A DNA stretch of 26,292 bases from DATBAK01 sp036787815 (GTDB taxonomy: Bacteria > Actinomycetota > Acidimicrobiia > IMCC26256 > PALSA-610). Position numbers and translations under genes: made by a program. The stretch spans positions 1-26,292 of the forward strand of contig DAIQOP010000014.1 in the NCBI GenBank assembly GCA_036787815.1, read 5' to 3'. Below are positions 1 to 9,754 of the stretch, one piece after another. Numbering within the stretch: the stretch's first letter is position 1; each line of letters opens with the position of its first letter. The notes under the pieces were generated by a model. It made no database searches and was not told where the DNA came from. It saw only the letters and a program-made list of their open reading frames with translations.

Positions 1-608
1 TCCGCGCCGTCGAGAAGTTCGACTACACGAAGGGCTTCAAGTTCTCCACGTACGCGACCTGGTGGATCCGCCAGGCGATCACGCGCGCGATCGCCGATCA
101 GGCGCGCACCATCCGCATTCCCGTGCACATGGTCGAGACCATGAACAAGGTGATGCGCGTGCAGCGATCGATGCTCCAGGAGCTGGGTCGCGAACCGACC
201 GTCGAAGAGGTCGCCGCGAAGTGCGAGCTCACTCCCGATCGCGTCCGCGAGATCCAGCGGATCGCGCAGGAGCCGGTGTCGCTCGAGACGCCCGTGGGCG
301 AGGAAGACGACAGCTTCCTCGGCGACTTCGTCGAGGACCCCACCGCGATCGCACCGGCGATGGCCGCCGACCGCAAGCTGCTGCTCGAAGACCTCGAAGA
401 AGCGCTGCGCGAGCTGAACCCGCGCGAGCAGCAGGTGGTGCGGTTGCGGTTCGGCCTCGAAGACGGGCAGATCCGCACGCTCGAAGAGGTGGGCCGCGAG
501 TTCGGCGTCACCCGTGAGCGCATCCGCCAGATCGAGTCCAAGACACTCGCGAAGTTGCGCCACCCCACCCGGTCGCAGCGCCTCCGCGACTACCTCGAAG
601 GCACCTGA
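1..608 (+). CDS. rpoD: Principal RNA polymerase sigma factor (RpoD/SigA/HrdB family), 3' part only
   Basis: The gene is cut by the left window edge; about 201 codons remain, read in the frame starting at base 3, ending at TGA 606-608. The visible part starts in region 2.3/2.4, where FSTYATWWIRQAI melts and reads the -10 element, and continues through region 3 (IRIPVHMVET onward) to region 4 (LNPREQQVVRLRFGLEDG, then the helix-turn-helix GVTRERIRQIESKTLAKLR that contacts -35). The ending SQRLRDYLE is typical of group 1 primary sigma factors, so this is the housekeeping sigma or a very close group 2 paralogue. It directs core RNA polymerase to promoters. The next gene converges on it with only 3 bp between the stops, so there is no room for a separate terminator. 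Only the primary versus group 2 assignment is uncertain, because the N-terminus is missing. Confidence 0.95.
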   Translation, partial: RAVEKFDYTKGFKFSTYATWWIRQAITRAIADQARTIRIPVHMVETMNKVMRVQRSMLQELGREPTVEEVAAKCELTPDRVREIQRIAQEPVSLETPVGEEDDSFLGDFVEDPTAIAPAMAADRKLLLEDLEEALRELNPREQQVVRLRFGLEDGQIRTLEEVGREFGVTRERIRQIESKTLAKLRHPTRSQRLRDYLEGT

Positions 609-611
609 GGG

Positions 612-842
612 CTACGCCCCCGCGGCGTTGGGGAACGGCAGCACCGTGGCACTGCGGTCTTCGCGAGCCTCCTGGATGCGGACGACGGCGAGCTCCACGA
701 GGGCGCGGCCCTTCTCGAGGGCGCTGTCGACGCGGAGGTCTTCGAGCACGGCGCGAATCTGCTCGTAGCGTTCGCGGCCGGCCTGGGCGCCGAGGTAGTA
801 GCCGACCGCGAGGCCGGCGACGAAAGCAGTCCGTCTGTGCAT
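612..842 (-). CDS. Small YtxH-like membrane-anchored protein
   Basis: A 76-residue protein starting at ATG 840-842. I preferred this to the upstream in-frame start near 974, because that extension would run into the tRNA-Asn gene. The N-terminus (MHRRTAFVAGLAVGYYLGAQ) is a short hydrophobic Gly/Ala-rich segment, followed by AGRERYEQIRAVLEDLR and a charged helix. This hydrophobic anchor plus AGR(E/K)RY motif is typical of YtxH-like actinobacterial proteins, which have no established biochemical function. It converges on the sigma factor gene (3 bp apart) and probably has its own promoter between 843 and 947. It could also be described simply as a one-helix membrane protein of unknown function. 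Confidence 0.7.
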   Translation of the reverse strand: MHRRTAFVAGLAVGYYLGAQAGRERYEQIRAVLEDLRVDSALEKGRALVELAVVRIQEAREDRSATVLPFPNAAGA

Positions 843-947
843 CCCGCCGTTGTAGCCGATGAGGGAGGGCGCGTGTCGTGTCTGCCGGGTCCGGCGAAGC
901 CCGGCTGGTAGCCTCACGCCTCGTGCCCGGTGCCATTTCGGGTGCGT

Positions 948-1020
948 TCCGGGGTAGCTCAATCGGCAGAGCAAGCGGCTGTTAACCGCTAGGTTGAGAG
1001 TTCGAGTCTCTCCCCCGGAG
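948..1020 (+). tRNA. tRNA-Asn (anticodon GTT)
   Basis: A full cloverleaf can be drawn. The acceptor stem is 948-954 (TCCGGGG) with 1013-1019 (CCCCGGA). The anticodon stem is 974-978 with 986-990 around loop CTGTTAA, with GTT at 981-983. The T-arm is GAGAG/CTCTC around TTCGAGT (996-1012). The discriminator base is G1020. CCA is not fully encoded, as often in actinobacteria. Confidence 0.96.
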
Positions 1021-1106
1021 CAACGTCGGTGCAGGTCGGCGGCGCTGTCGGCACGAGCGATCGGGCCGTTTGGCCACAGATCGGTCGCCAGCCGTCTCGC
1101 TGTGGA

Positions 1107-1310
1107 TCAGCTCACGCGACGAACGTCGTGACCCGAGAAGGCTGCGGGCAGGACGTAGTGGTCGGAGAGGCGGCGGACGCGGTAGCCGTCGTGGGTCGTC
1201 TCGGCGACCTCGAATCCGCGCGACCACTTCCCGCGGAAGTGACCGCGGACCTCGATCGATGCTCCGATCGAGAGGTCCGGTCTCGCTGCGTCATCTGGGG
1301 AGTGTTCCAT
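1107..1310 (-). CDS. Small conserved-looking hypothetical protein (67 aa)
   Basis: Starts at ATG 1308-1310 with a purine-rich Shine-Dalgarno-like GAGAAG just upstream and ends at TGA 1107-1109. It has no signal peptide or membrane segment. The sequence is an acidic N-terminus, then IGASIEVRGHFRGKWSRGFEV, then DGYRVRRLSDHYVLPAAF. The alternating polar/hydrophobic pattern suggests a small all-beta fold, similar in feel to short actinobacterial proteins of about 60-80 residues that pair a strand-turn-strand with a terminal LPxxF. I do not recognise a characterised family. It lies 46 bp downstream of the small membrane protein on the same strand and may share its transcript. Confidence 0.6.
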   Translation of the reverse strand: MEHSPDDAARPDLSIGASIEVRGHFRGKWSRGFEVAETTHDGYRVRRLSDHYVLPAAFSGHDVRRVS

Positions 1311-1356
1311 TGCTGCTTCTCTCGATCGACGGGGGGAAGGGCTCGGGCTTTGGCGC

Positions 1357-1557
1357 TCAGGCGCTGCGACGGGCCGCGCTGTGTGCCGTCGCACGGTCCG
1401 TCTGCCGGTCTGCGAGGGAGTCGGACGCCGGGAACCGGAAGCCCGGGATCGTTGCGCGGTCGCGCGTCTTGGCGATCCCGCCGAATCCGAGCGAGACCAC
1501 GATCGACAACAACGCCCAAGCGGAGATGATGAGCAGGACGGCGACACCGAAGTTCAT
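1357..1557 (-). CDS. Small single-pass membrane protein (66 aa)
   Basis: Starts at ATG 1555-1557; a purine-rich GAGGGGG lies upstream but at a long spacing. Residues 3-28 (FGVAVLLIISAWALLSIVV and the following LGFGG) form one hydrophobic transmembrane helix, followed by a basic, polar cytoplasmic-type tail ending in AARRSA. No family is recognised. It is divergent from the split-barrel protein gene at 1731, and the shared intergenic region carries an inverted repeat at 1582-1613. It probably lies at the head of a two-gene minus-strand unit with the 67-aa protein. Confidence 0.6.
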   Translation of the reverse strand: MNFGVAVLLIISAWALLSIVVSLGFGGIAKTRDRATIPGFRFPASDSLADRQTDRATAHSAARRSA

Positions 1558-1581
1558 GTCGCCACCATGTCCCCCTCATTG

Positions 1582-1613
1582 TGAGAACGAGGTGATGGCC
1601 GGGAAGGTTCTCA
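1582..1613. promoter_or_regulatory. Inverted repeat in a divergent promoter region
   Basis: TGAGAAC (1582-1588) and GTTCTCA (1607-1613) are perfect 7-bp inverted arms separated by 18 bases. They sit between the divergent starts at 1557 (minus) and 1731 (plus). The dyad could be an operator for a dimeric regulator spanning two helical turns. A transcribed hairpin is the alternative. No -10/-35 pair could be assigned with confidence. Confidence 0.35.
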
Positions 1614-1730
1614 GCATCTCGATCGAGGACCGCAAGAGCCATCGCCCCAGGTCAGGCGAGGCGGCGTCGGCACGACGGCGGCTCGTGGTCACCGTCTCCT
1701 CATAAGGTTGCGGTAACGAGGAGGTCGGGA

Positions 1731-2180
1731 TTGACAGGCGCACAGTTCGAACCGCTGGATCAGGACGAATGCCTCGCCCTGCTCGCGGCCGGTGTGATCG
1801 GTCGGATCGGGTTCGTCAGCGATGGAGTGCCCGTGGTGTTGCCGATCAACTACCGGCTCGTGCGGAGCACAGGCGTCACGCCGGGGACGTGGATCGCGGT
1901 GAGGACGCGTCCGGGCAACGTCATCGAGCAGGCGCTTCGCGTCGTCGCGTTCGAGATCGACGGTTACGACACCGATCGCCGCGAAGGTTGGTCGGTGCTC
2001 GTGCAAGGCGAGCGCTATCGCATCGACGACGAATCGGCGGCGATTCGCAGCCAATTCGACTCGGACCCGTGGCTCGCCGAGGAACGCGACGCGTGGCTTC
2101 TCGTCCAACCGTTCTCCATCACCGGCCGTCGCCTCCACGTCGCGCCGCAGGACTGGGCCCTCGACCAGAGTGGCGAATGA
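1731..2180 (+). CDS. PNPOx-fold split-barrel flavin/F420-dependent protein (pyridoxamine 5'-phosphate oxidase family)
   Basis: A 149-residue protein with a TTG start at 1731 chosen because a strong Shine-Dalgarno GAGGAGG lies at 1718-1724, six bases upstream. The N-terminal part, LDQDECLALLAAGVIGRIGFVSDGVPVVLPINYR, is the typical start of the small pyridoxamine-5'-phosphate-oxidase-like split barrels. It continues with a strand-rich core (WIAVRTRPGNV, VVAFEIDGYD, GWSVLVQGERYRI) and the closing ITGRRLHV. These dimeric cytosolic proteins bind FMN or F420 (some bind heme) and reduce varied substrates; the cofactor cannot be read from the sequence. It is followed after 53 bp by the P-type ATPase on the same strand, so the two are probably co-transcribed. 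In Mycobacterium tuberculosis a protein of this fold (Rv0080) accompanies the dormancy ribosome factor Rv0079, which fits the neighbours here. Confidence 0.85.
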   Translation: MTGAQFEPLDQDECLALLAAGVIGRIGFVSDGVPVVLPINYRLVRSTGVTPGTWIAVRTRPGNVIEQALRVVAFEIDGYDTDRREGWSVLVQGERYRIDDESAAIRSQFDSDPWLAEERDAWLLVQPFSITGRRLHVAPQDWALDQSGE

Positions 2181-2233
2181 CCGGAGGCACGAACATGTGT
2201 CACCGAGGATGAAGTGAGACGGCAGTAGCGCGC

Positions 2234-4801
<2,568 letters not shown>

Positions 4802-4822
<21 letters not shown>

Positions 4823-5284
4823 GCCCGCAGCGTTGCGGAGGCTGGCCGCGAACGATCGCGCCGAGGCGAGGTCGCCGGAGCTCGGTCGACCCTTGTTGAT
4901 CCCGCCCACGATCCGCAGCGGCAGCCACGTGTCGAACGCGCGGCACGAGAAGGTGCCCACGACCTCGAACCCTTTGCTCTCGAGGAGGCGGATCATGGGT
5001 GCCTTGTACGACCAGAACGGCAGCTCGCTTCCCCCGCTCGTCCAGAAGAGGAATGCCTTGCCGTGCTGCCCTTTGGGCAGGTTGCGAACGAAGTCGCGCA
5101 GTCGCGGGTGGAACGCCATCGAGAAGATCCCGGACCCGAACCCGACGAGGTCGTAGTCGCCGAGCGACGCCACGTCGACGGCCTCAGGTTCGAGCACCGT
5201 CGCGTCCAACTCTTCGCCGATCGTGCGAGCGACCTTCATCGTGTTCCCGTGCGAGACCGAGACGCACACGACCAACGACTTCAT
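4802..5284 (-). CDS. Flavodoxin family protein
   Basis: A 160-residue cytosolic flavodoxin-fold protein. The N-terminal strand and phosphate-binding loop are clear: MKSLVVCVSVSHGNTMKVAR, with S9-T15 forming the FMN phosphate loop. Further flavin-contacting stretches are DYDLVGFGSGIFSMAFHP and AFLFWTSGG. The length matches short-chain flavodoxin-like proteins rather than WrbA quinone reductases. It would carry electrons or act as an FMN oxidoreductase; partners are not identifiable. It is the last gene of the minus-strand run CBS-Prs-beta-CASP/LOG-flavodoxin (46 bp after the fusion gene) and overlaps the 3' end of the convergent ATPase gene by 21 bp, so antisense interference between the two transcripts is possible. 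Confidence 0.88.
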
Positions 5285-5330
5285 GGCTGGGCTCCTTCCG
5301 CCGCGGCGCGCATCGGGTTTCCGGCTCCCG

Positions 5331-7526
5331 TCATCGTTCGGCGAACGGTCCGGGCGTTGCGCGGTGTGGCAGCCGGGCGTAGAAGTCCTGGATCAGACGC
5401 CAGGCGTCTGCTCCGGTGTCGACGACGGAGCACAGCGCGCGGTCTTCCTCGTCGATGAAGCCGTTCGCGGTGAGGAAGTCGAGGGGCAGCGCCTCGCGCC
5501 AGAAGTCGACGCCGACGAGGACGACGGGGATGAGCTGCATGGTGCCCGACTGCAGGAGCGTGAGGGTCTCGTAGAGCTCGTCGGTGGTCCCGAACCCGCC
5601 GGGAAACGCCACGAGCGCGACCGCGCGCACGAGGAAGTGCATCTTGCGCACGCCGAAGTAGCGGAACTGGAACGTGAGCTCCGGCGTGAGGTACGAGTTC
5701 GGGAGCTGCTCGTGCGCGAGCGTGATGTTGAGCCCGACCGCGCGCGCGTCGACGTCGAACGCCCCGCGGCTCACGGCTTCCATGATCCCCGGACCGCCGC
5801 CACTGACGACGATCGCCCGGTGCGAGCCGTCGTACGTCTCGGTTCCGACGAGCCGCCCGAACGCGCGCGCCTCCGTGTAGTACCGCGCCCGCGCCGCTTC
5901 CCCGGCAAGCAGGTCGGCGCTCTCCGGGTCGCGGATGTTCGCGCTCCCGAACACGGGGACGAGCGCGTCGACACCCGCATGGTGGAGTGCGAGGTCCGCC
6001 TTCAGGTACTCGAGCATGAGTCGGTCGGCGCGCAGCTCGTTGCTCCCGAGGAGATCGAGGTCGCGATCGGCGCGCACGTACGAGCTGCTCGCGAGGATCC
6101 GTTCGAGTCGGGCTCCCTCGTCGTCGCCGAGCTCCGGCACCGGGTGGGGGGCCGGCGCGGCGCGCGCCGGCGCGAGCGGCAGCCGGAGCCCGTCGGTCGC
6201 GACCTCGCACCGGATCCCGAGCTCGTCCTTGATCCGCCGGCGCATGGCCTCGGCCGCCTCGGGTTCACCGTGGTTCAGCACGACCGTGTGCGGTGCGGGA
6301 TGCAGCGCGGCCAACCAGTCGATGAGCTCCTGCTGGTCGGCGTGCGCCGACAACATGTCGAGGTGCTCCACGCCGCATCGGACACGAACGAGCGAGCCGT
6401 GGACCTTGATCGACCGTTCACCGGCGCGGAGGCCGGCCCCTCGGGTGCCGACGGCTTGATAGCCGATGACGACGATCGCGTTCCGGGGATCGGGTGCGAG
6501 CCGCGCGAAGTGGTGCAGGACGCGGCCGCCGGTGAGCATCCCCGCCGCCGAGATGATGATGCACGGCCCCCGGTGATGATTGAGCGACTTGGACTCCTCG
6601 ACGGTCGCGATGTGGTGGGCCGTCGACGCGAGCGCCGCGGTCTCGTCGGGGTCGAGGCGATGATCGACCGCGTGGTCCAGGTAGGCCCTGGTCGCGGCGC
6701 TCGCCATCGGGCTGTCGAGGAACACGGGAACGTCGGGGATCGCGTGCGTCGCCTTCAGCCGCGCCAGCGCGACCAGCACGGCCTGAGTTCGACCGACGGC
6801 GAACGCGGGTACGAGCACCGTCCCGCCCCGATCGACCGTGCGGGTGACGATCGCGGCGAGCGCAGCGAGTGGGTCGGCGTCGTCGTGGCGGCGGTCGCCG
6901 TAGGTGGATTCGAGGATCAGCGTGTCGGCGCTCAGCTCCGTCGACGGCGGCCGCATCACCAGGTCGACCGGCCGCCCGAGGTCACCCGAGAACAGGACCG
7001 ACGTGTCGTCACCCTCGACACGCACGACCGCGGCGCCGAGGATGTGCCCCGCCGGCGCGAACTCGGCGGTCATGGCGTCGGTGAGCGACAGCCGAGCGCC
7101 GAAGTCGACCGGCTCGAGGTATCGCAGCGCGGCCTCGGCTTCCCGCTCGGTGTAGAGCCCGCGCGGCTCCGCGTGCTTCGAGTAGCCGCGACGGCGGGCG
7201 TAGGCCGCGTCCTCCTCCTGGAGCCGGCCGCTGTCGGGCCACAGCACGCGGCACAAGGCGATCGTCGAACGGGACGCATAGACCGGTCCGCGGTAGCCCG
7301 CGCGCACGATCGACGGCACGTATCCGGAGTGATCGAGGTGCGCGTGGGTCAACACGATCGCGTCGAGCCGCGCGGGATCCAGCGGCAGCGGTGCCCAGTT
7401 CCGCCGGCGCAGGTGCTTGAGCCCCTGGAACAGCCCGCAGTCGACGAGCACCTGGCTCGTGCCCGCGCGCACGACCGTCTTCGAACCGGTGACCGTGCCT
7501 GCGCCGCCGAGGAACTCGAGCTCCAT
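5331..7526 (-). CDS. Fusion: beta-CASP metallo-beta-lactamase ribonuclease + LOG-family phosphoribohydrolase
   Basis: A 731-residue two-module protein, ATG 7524-7526. Residues 1-450 are an MBL/beta-CASP nuclease of the CPSF73-like type found in bacteria. Metal-binding HAHLDH lies at 61-66, followed by GH161, GD182, ESTYGD at 206-211, beta-CASP core with SAHAD (His395) and the C-terminal NHGEP (His419). Residues 451-485 are an Ala/Pro linker. Residues 486-725 are a complete large-type LOG (TIGR00730) Rossmann domain, with GGGPGIMEA at 576-584 and PGGFGTTDE at 642-650. That last stretch holds the catalytic Arg/Glu region of nucleoside 5'-monophosphate phosphoribohydrolases. Known families predict RNA cleavage by the first half, and release of a base plus ribose 5-phosphate from NMPs by the second. 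Both active sites look intact and no frameshift or internal start explains the join. The gene follows prs by 14 bp. I do not know a described example of this fusion. Confidence 0.9.
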   Translation of the reverse strand: MELEFLGGAGTVTGSKTVVRAGTSQVLVDCGLFQGLKHLRRRNWAPLPLDPARLDAIVLTHAHLDHSGYVPSIVRAGYRGPVYASRSTIALCRVLWPDSGRLQEEDAAYARRRGYSKHAEPRGLYTEREAEAALRYLEPVDFGARLSLTDAMTAEFAPAGHILGAAVVRVEGDDTSVLFSGDLGRPVDLVMRPPSTELSADTLILESTYGDRRHDDADPLAALAAIVTRTVDRGGTVLVPAFAVGRTQAVLVALARLKATHAIPDVPVFLDSPMASAATRAYLDHAVDHRLDPDETAALASTAHHIATVEESKSLNHHRGPCIIISAAGMLTGGRVLHHFARLAPDPRNAIVVIGYQAVGTRGAGLRAGERSIKVHGSLVRVRCGVEHLDMLSAHADQQELIDWLAALHPAPHTVVLNHGEPEAAEAMRRRIKDELGIRCEVATDGLRLPLAPARAAPAPHPVPELGDDEGARLERILASSSYVRADRDLDLLGSNELRADRLMLEYLKADLALHHAGVDALVPVFGSANIRDPESADLLAGEAARARYYTEARAFGRLVGTETYDGSHRAIVVSGGGPGIMEAVSRGAFDVDARAVGLNITLAHEQLPNSYLTPELTFQFRYFGVRKMHFLVRAVALVAFPGGFGTTDELYETLTLLQSGTMQLIPVVLVGVDFWREALPLDFLTANGFIDEEDRALCSVVDTGADAWRLIQDFYARLPHRATPGPFAER

Positions 7527-7540
7527 GCCTGACCCCAGTA

Positions 7541-8449
7541 CTAGGACCGATACGACGCGAGGATGGCATCGGCGAGCGCGCCCTGAATGCCGACGACCGC
7601 GACCGGAACGCCGAAGTCCGTCACGGCCGGAAGGCTGTCGGTGACCACGACGTTTCGGAGCGGCAGGGCGGCGAGCCGGAGCGCCGCGGGCCCCACGAAG
7701 AGCCCATGGGTCGCGGCAACGACGATCTCCGGCCGACAGCCGCGCTCGAGCAACGCCTGCGCGGCTGCCTCGACCGTGCCGGCGGTGGTGATCATGTCGT
7801 CGACGATCAAGGGCTGGCGCCCGCGCACGTCGCCGACGACGTCGGTCGCGCGCACCGTCTCACCGCTCACTCGGGTCTTGCGGACGATCGCAACGGGAAG
7901 GTCGAGTACGACCGCGTAGCGCTCGGCGAGCTTCACGGCGCCCAGGTCGGGAGCTACGACGACCGCGGGTGCTTCGATGAGTGGCCGGACCGCTCCGGCG
8001 AGCAGCCGCACCGCGCTCAGCGTCTCGACGGGGATGTCGAACATGGTCTCGAGCGCGGTGGAGTGCGGATCGACCACCATGAGTTGGTCGATCCCCGCGC
8101 CTTCGATGAGGCGGGCGGCCGCCTTCGCGCCGATGGCCTCGCCCGAGGTGCCCCGACGATCCTGGCGCGCGTAACCGAAGTACGGGACGACGGCGGTGAT
8201 GTGAGCGGCGCCGGAACGCCGGCATGCGTCGGCCAGCATGACGAGCTCGACGAGATGTGCATCGACGGGAGGTCCCGTCGGCTGCACGATGAAGACGTGC
8301 TTCCCCCGCTGCGGCCGGCTGAGCACGACGTGCGTCTCGCCGTCGGGGAATCGCTCGAGGAGACAGCTTTCCGCGTCGATGGCGAGCGCGTGTGCCGTCG
8401 CCGCGAGCAGCGGGGGGTTCCCCGAACCGCCGACCAGCGTCGCGGTCAC
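7541..8449 (-). CDS. prs: Ribose-phosphate pyrophosphokinase (PRPP synthase), divergent paralogue
   Basis: A 302-residue cytosolic enzyme making PRPP from ribose 5-phosphate and ATP. I place the start at GTG 8447-8449, two bases after the stop of the CBS gene, because it yields the normal beginning VTATLVGGSGN; the long upstream extension is only an open frame. Motifs are RFPDGE at 33-38, PYFGYARQDR at 89-98, the catalytic flexible-loop RKTRVSGE (Lys191, Arg193) and the PRPP-binding loop VDDMITTAGT at 216-225. Two differences from classical bacterial PrsA stand out. The phosphate loop has Thr221 where DDMIDT is usual, and the usual VDLHA is VDPHS at 126-130. It is also slightly short compared with 310-320 residues, so it may be an archaeal-like or specialised second enzyme, probably non-essential. 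It is translationally coupled to the CBS gene and lies 14 bp before the beta-CASP/LOG fusion. Confidence 0.9.
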   Translation of the reverse strand: MTATLVGGSGNPPLLAATAHALAIDAESCLLERFPDGETHVVLSRPQRGKHVFIVQPTGPPVDAHLVELVMLADACRRSGAAHITAVVPYFGYARQDRRGTSGEAIGAKAAARLIEGAGIDQLMVVDPHSTALETMFDIPVETLSAVRLLAGAVRPLIEAPAVVVAPDLGAVKLAERYAVVLDLPVAIVRKTRVSGETVRATDVVGDVRGRQPLIVDDMITTAGTVEAAAQALLERGCRPEIVVAATHGLFVGPAALRLAALPLRNVVVTDSLPAVTDFGVPVAVVGIQGALADAILASYRS

Positions 8450-8451
8450 TG

Positions 8452-8853
8452 CTACACGGTGGCGCGGGCGTGATCGGTGAGGACGGCGAGCACGTCGCGA
8501 GCCGACACCACACCGACGATCGTTCCCCGGTCGACGATCGGCACGTGGCGGACGGCCTCCGCCGACATCCGGGCGGCGACGTCGAGGATCGTCTCCTCGG
8601 GCTCGGCGAGCACGAGGTCGTCGATCATGAGGTCTGCGGCCCAGACCTCGTCGGGATCCGCGCCGTCGGCGAGGGCGCGCACGACGTCGCGCTCGGAGAC
8701 GACACCGGCGGAACCGTCCGGCCGGGCAACGACCGCGACGCCGATGTCGAGCTCCGCGAGCACCGCGGCCAACGAGCGCAGGGTCAGCTTCTCGTCGACG
8801 GAGATCGCGCCACGGGACATGACTTCGCGTACGGGGCTCCGGGGATCCGCCAT
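8452..8853 (-). CDS. CBS-pair protein (Hrp1-like)
   Basis: A 133-residue protein made only of two CBS domains (about 8-62 and 72-130), starting at ATG 8851-8853 with Shine-Dalgarno GAGAAGG a few bases upstream. Diagnostic pieces are VREVMSRGAISVDE, AGVVSERDVVRAL, DLMIDDLVLAEPEETI and HVPIVDRGTIVGVVSARDVL. Stand-alone CBS pairs form dimers that bind adenosine nucleotides or related ligands and usually act as energy sensors; the mycobacterial dormancy protein Hrp1 (Rv2626c) has this architecture. It is the first gene of the operon, two bases ahead of prs, which hints that it reads adenylate state for that pathway. It is divergent from a second CBS gene at 9049. The ligand is not predictable from sequence. 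Confidence 0.9.
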   Translation of the reverse strand: MADPRSPVREVMSRGAISVDEKLTLRSLAAVLAELDIGVAVVARPDGSAGVVSERDVVRALADGADPDEVWAADLMIDDLVLAEPEETILDVAARMSAEAVRHVPIVDRGTIVGVVSARDVLAVLTDHARATV

Positions 8854-9048
8854 GGCGCCTTCTCTCGGTCGTGGGTGGCGGGATTTCGCTCACCTCACCC
8901 GAGGATGGCCGAACGGCCGGGGGTCGTCCAGGGTCGAAGGGCCTGGCCAAGGGGGCCGGGTTTGATGACGTTCGCCCCTCGTGCCCGGGGGCCGGGTGGG
9001 AGATCCTGTGGGGGAGGAGATCTCTCCACGGCACGAAGGAGGCCACAC
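8854..9048. promoter_or_regulatory. Shared divergent promoter region of two CBS-domain genes
   Basis: This 195-bp gap separates two divergently transcribed CBS genes, so both promoters must lie here. It holds the palindrome GAGATCTC (9017-9024), inside a longer imperfect inverted repeat GTGGGAGATC / GATCTCTCCAC (about 8996-9029). There are also G-rich runs around GGCCTGGCCA (8939-8948). The GTG start at 9049 has Shine-Dalgarno AAGGAGG at 9036-9042. I could not place a -10/-35 pair and see no convincing DosR-type box. Confidence 0.4.
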
Positions 9049-9735
9049 GTGAAGATCCGCGACGTCATGACGACGGAGGTCGTCACCGTGGAACCCGGGA
9101 CCCCGTTCAAAGAGGTCGTGGAGTTGCTGGTCGGGTCGGGGGTGAGTGGTCTACCGGTGATCGACGGGCAGCGCCGGTTGGTCGGCATCGTCACCGAGGC
9201 CGACCTGATCTCGAAGGAGGCCTACGGCGGGCGCCCGCGTGCGCTTGCCGTGTTGGCCGACATGTTGTCGGCGCGGGAGCACCCCTGGGTCAGCAAGGCG
9301 ACCGGGTGGGTTGCCGCCGATGTCATGACCGCGAGCGTGGAGACGTGTGGGCCCGACGACGACGTGCGGGTCGCGACCCGGCGGATGCTGGAGCGCCACG
9401 TCAAGCGGATGCCGGTCGTGGAGGCGGGTCGGCTGGTGGGGATCGTGTCGAGGCAGGACATCTTGCGGATGTTCACCCGGTCCGACGAGGAGATCGGCGC
9501 CGACGTGTCGCGGGTCCTCACATCGCATCCGAACCGCCCCGACGACTGCCACGTTCACTTCGCCGTCGAACAGGGAAGCGTCACCCTGACCGGCGACGTC
9601 CGCTACGAGTGGGACGAGGGGATCGTCGTCTCGTTGGTCCGAGAGGTCGAGGGCGTCATCGCCGTGGTCAGCCGGCTGCATCATCGTGAGCCGAATCCAC
9701 GGACGTCGCCGTCGCCCTGGACGCTCGGTCCGTAA
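9049..9735 (+). CDS. CBS-pair protein with C-terminal BON domain
   Basis: A 228-residue protein starting at GTG 9049-9051, chosen for the AAGGAGG ribosome site six bases upstream and because it begins exactly with MKIRDVMTTEVVTVEPGTP, a standard CBS start. The CBS domains lie at about 1-57 and 88-145 (DVMTASVETCGPDD, RMPVVEAGRLVGIVSRQDILR). The BON domain lies at about 150-210 (VHFAVEQGSVTLTGDVRYEWDE, REVEGVIAVVSRLH). The family combines ligand sensing by the CBS pair with a small alpha/beta BON module thought to bind membranes or other partners. There is no signal peptide, so it is presumably cytosolic or peripherally membrane bound. It shares a divergent promoter region with the smaller CBS gene and converges on the acyltransferase fusion with 19 bp between stops. 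Confidence 0.92.
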   Translation: MKIRDVMTTEVVTVEPGTPFKEVVELLVGSGVSGLPVIDGQRRLVGIVTEADLISKEAYGGRPRALAVLADMLSAREHPWVSKATGWVAADVMTASVETCGPDDDVRVATRRMLERHVKRMPVVEAGRLVGIVSRQDILRMFTRSDEEIGADVSRVLTSHPNRPDDCHVHFAVEQGSVTLTGDVRYEWDEGIVVSLVREVEGVIAVVSRLHHREPNPRTSPSPWTLGP

Positions 9736-9754
9736 CGACTAAGGCCCGGCTCGG

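Noticed and set aside
982..1227. Minus-strand frame ending RGRDSNSQPSG
   Set aside because: That ending is the antisense translation of the tRNA-Asn gene, a common annotation artefact.
5223..7532. A 769-codon open frame antisense to the beta-CASP/LOG gene
   Set aside because: It is a charged low-complexity translation without domain motifs and an exact shadow of the real gene.
8450..9046. Extended N-terminus for the PRPP synthase (501 codons from 9046)
   Set aside because: The extension overlaps the whole CBS gene and has no homology-like features. The GTG at 8449 gives a normal PRPP synthase start.
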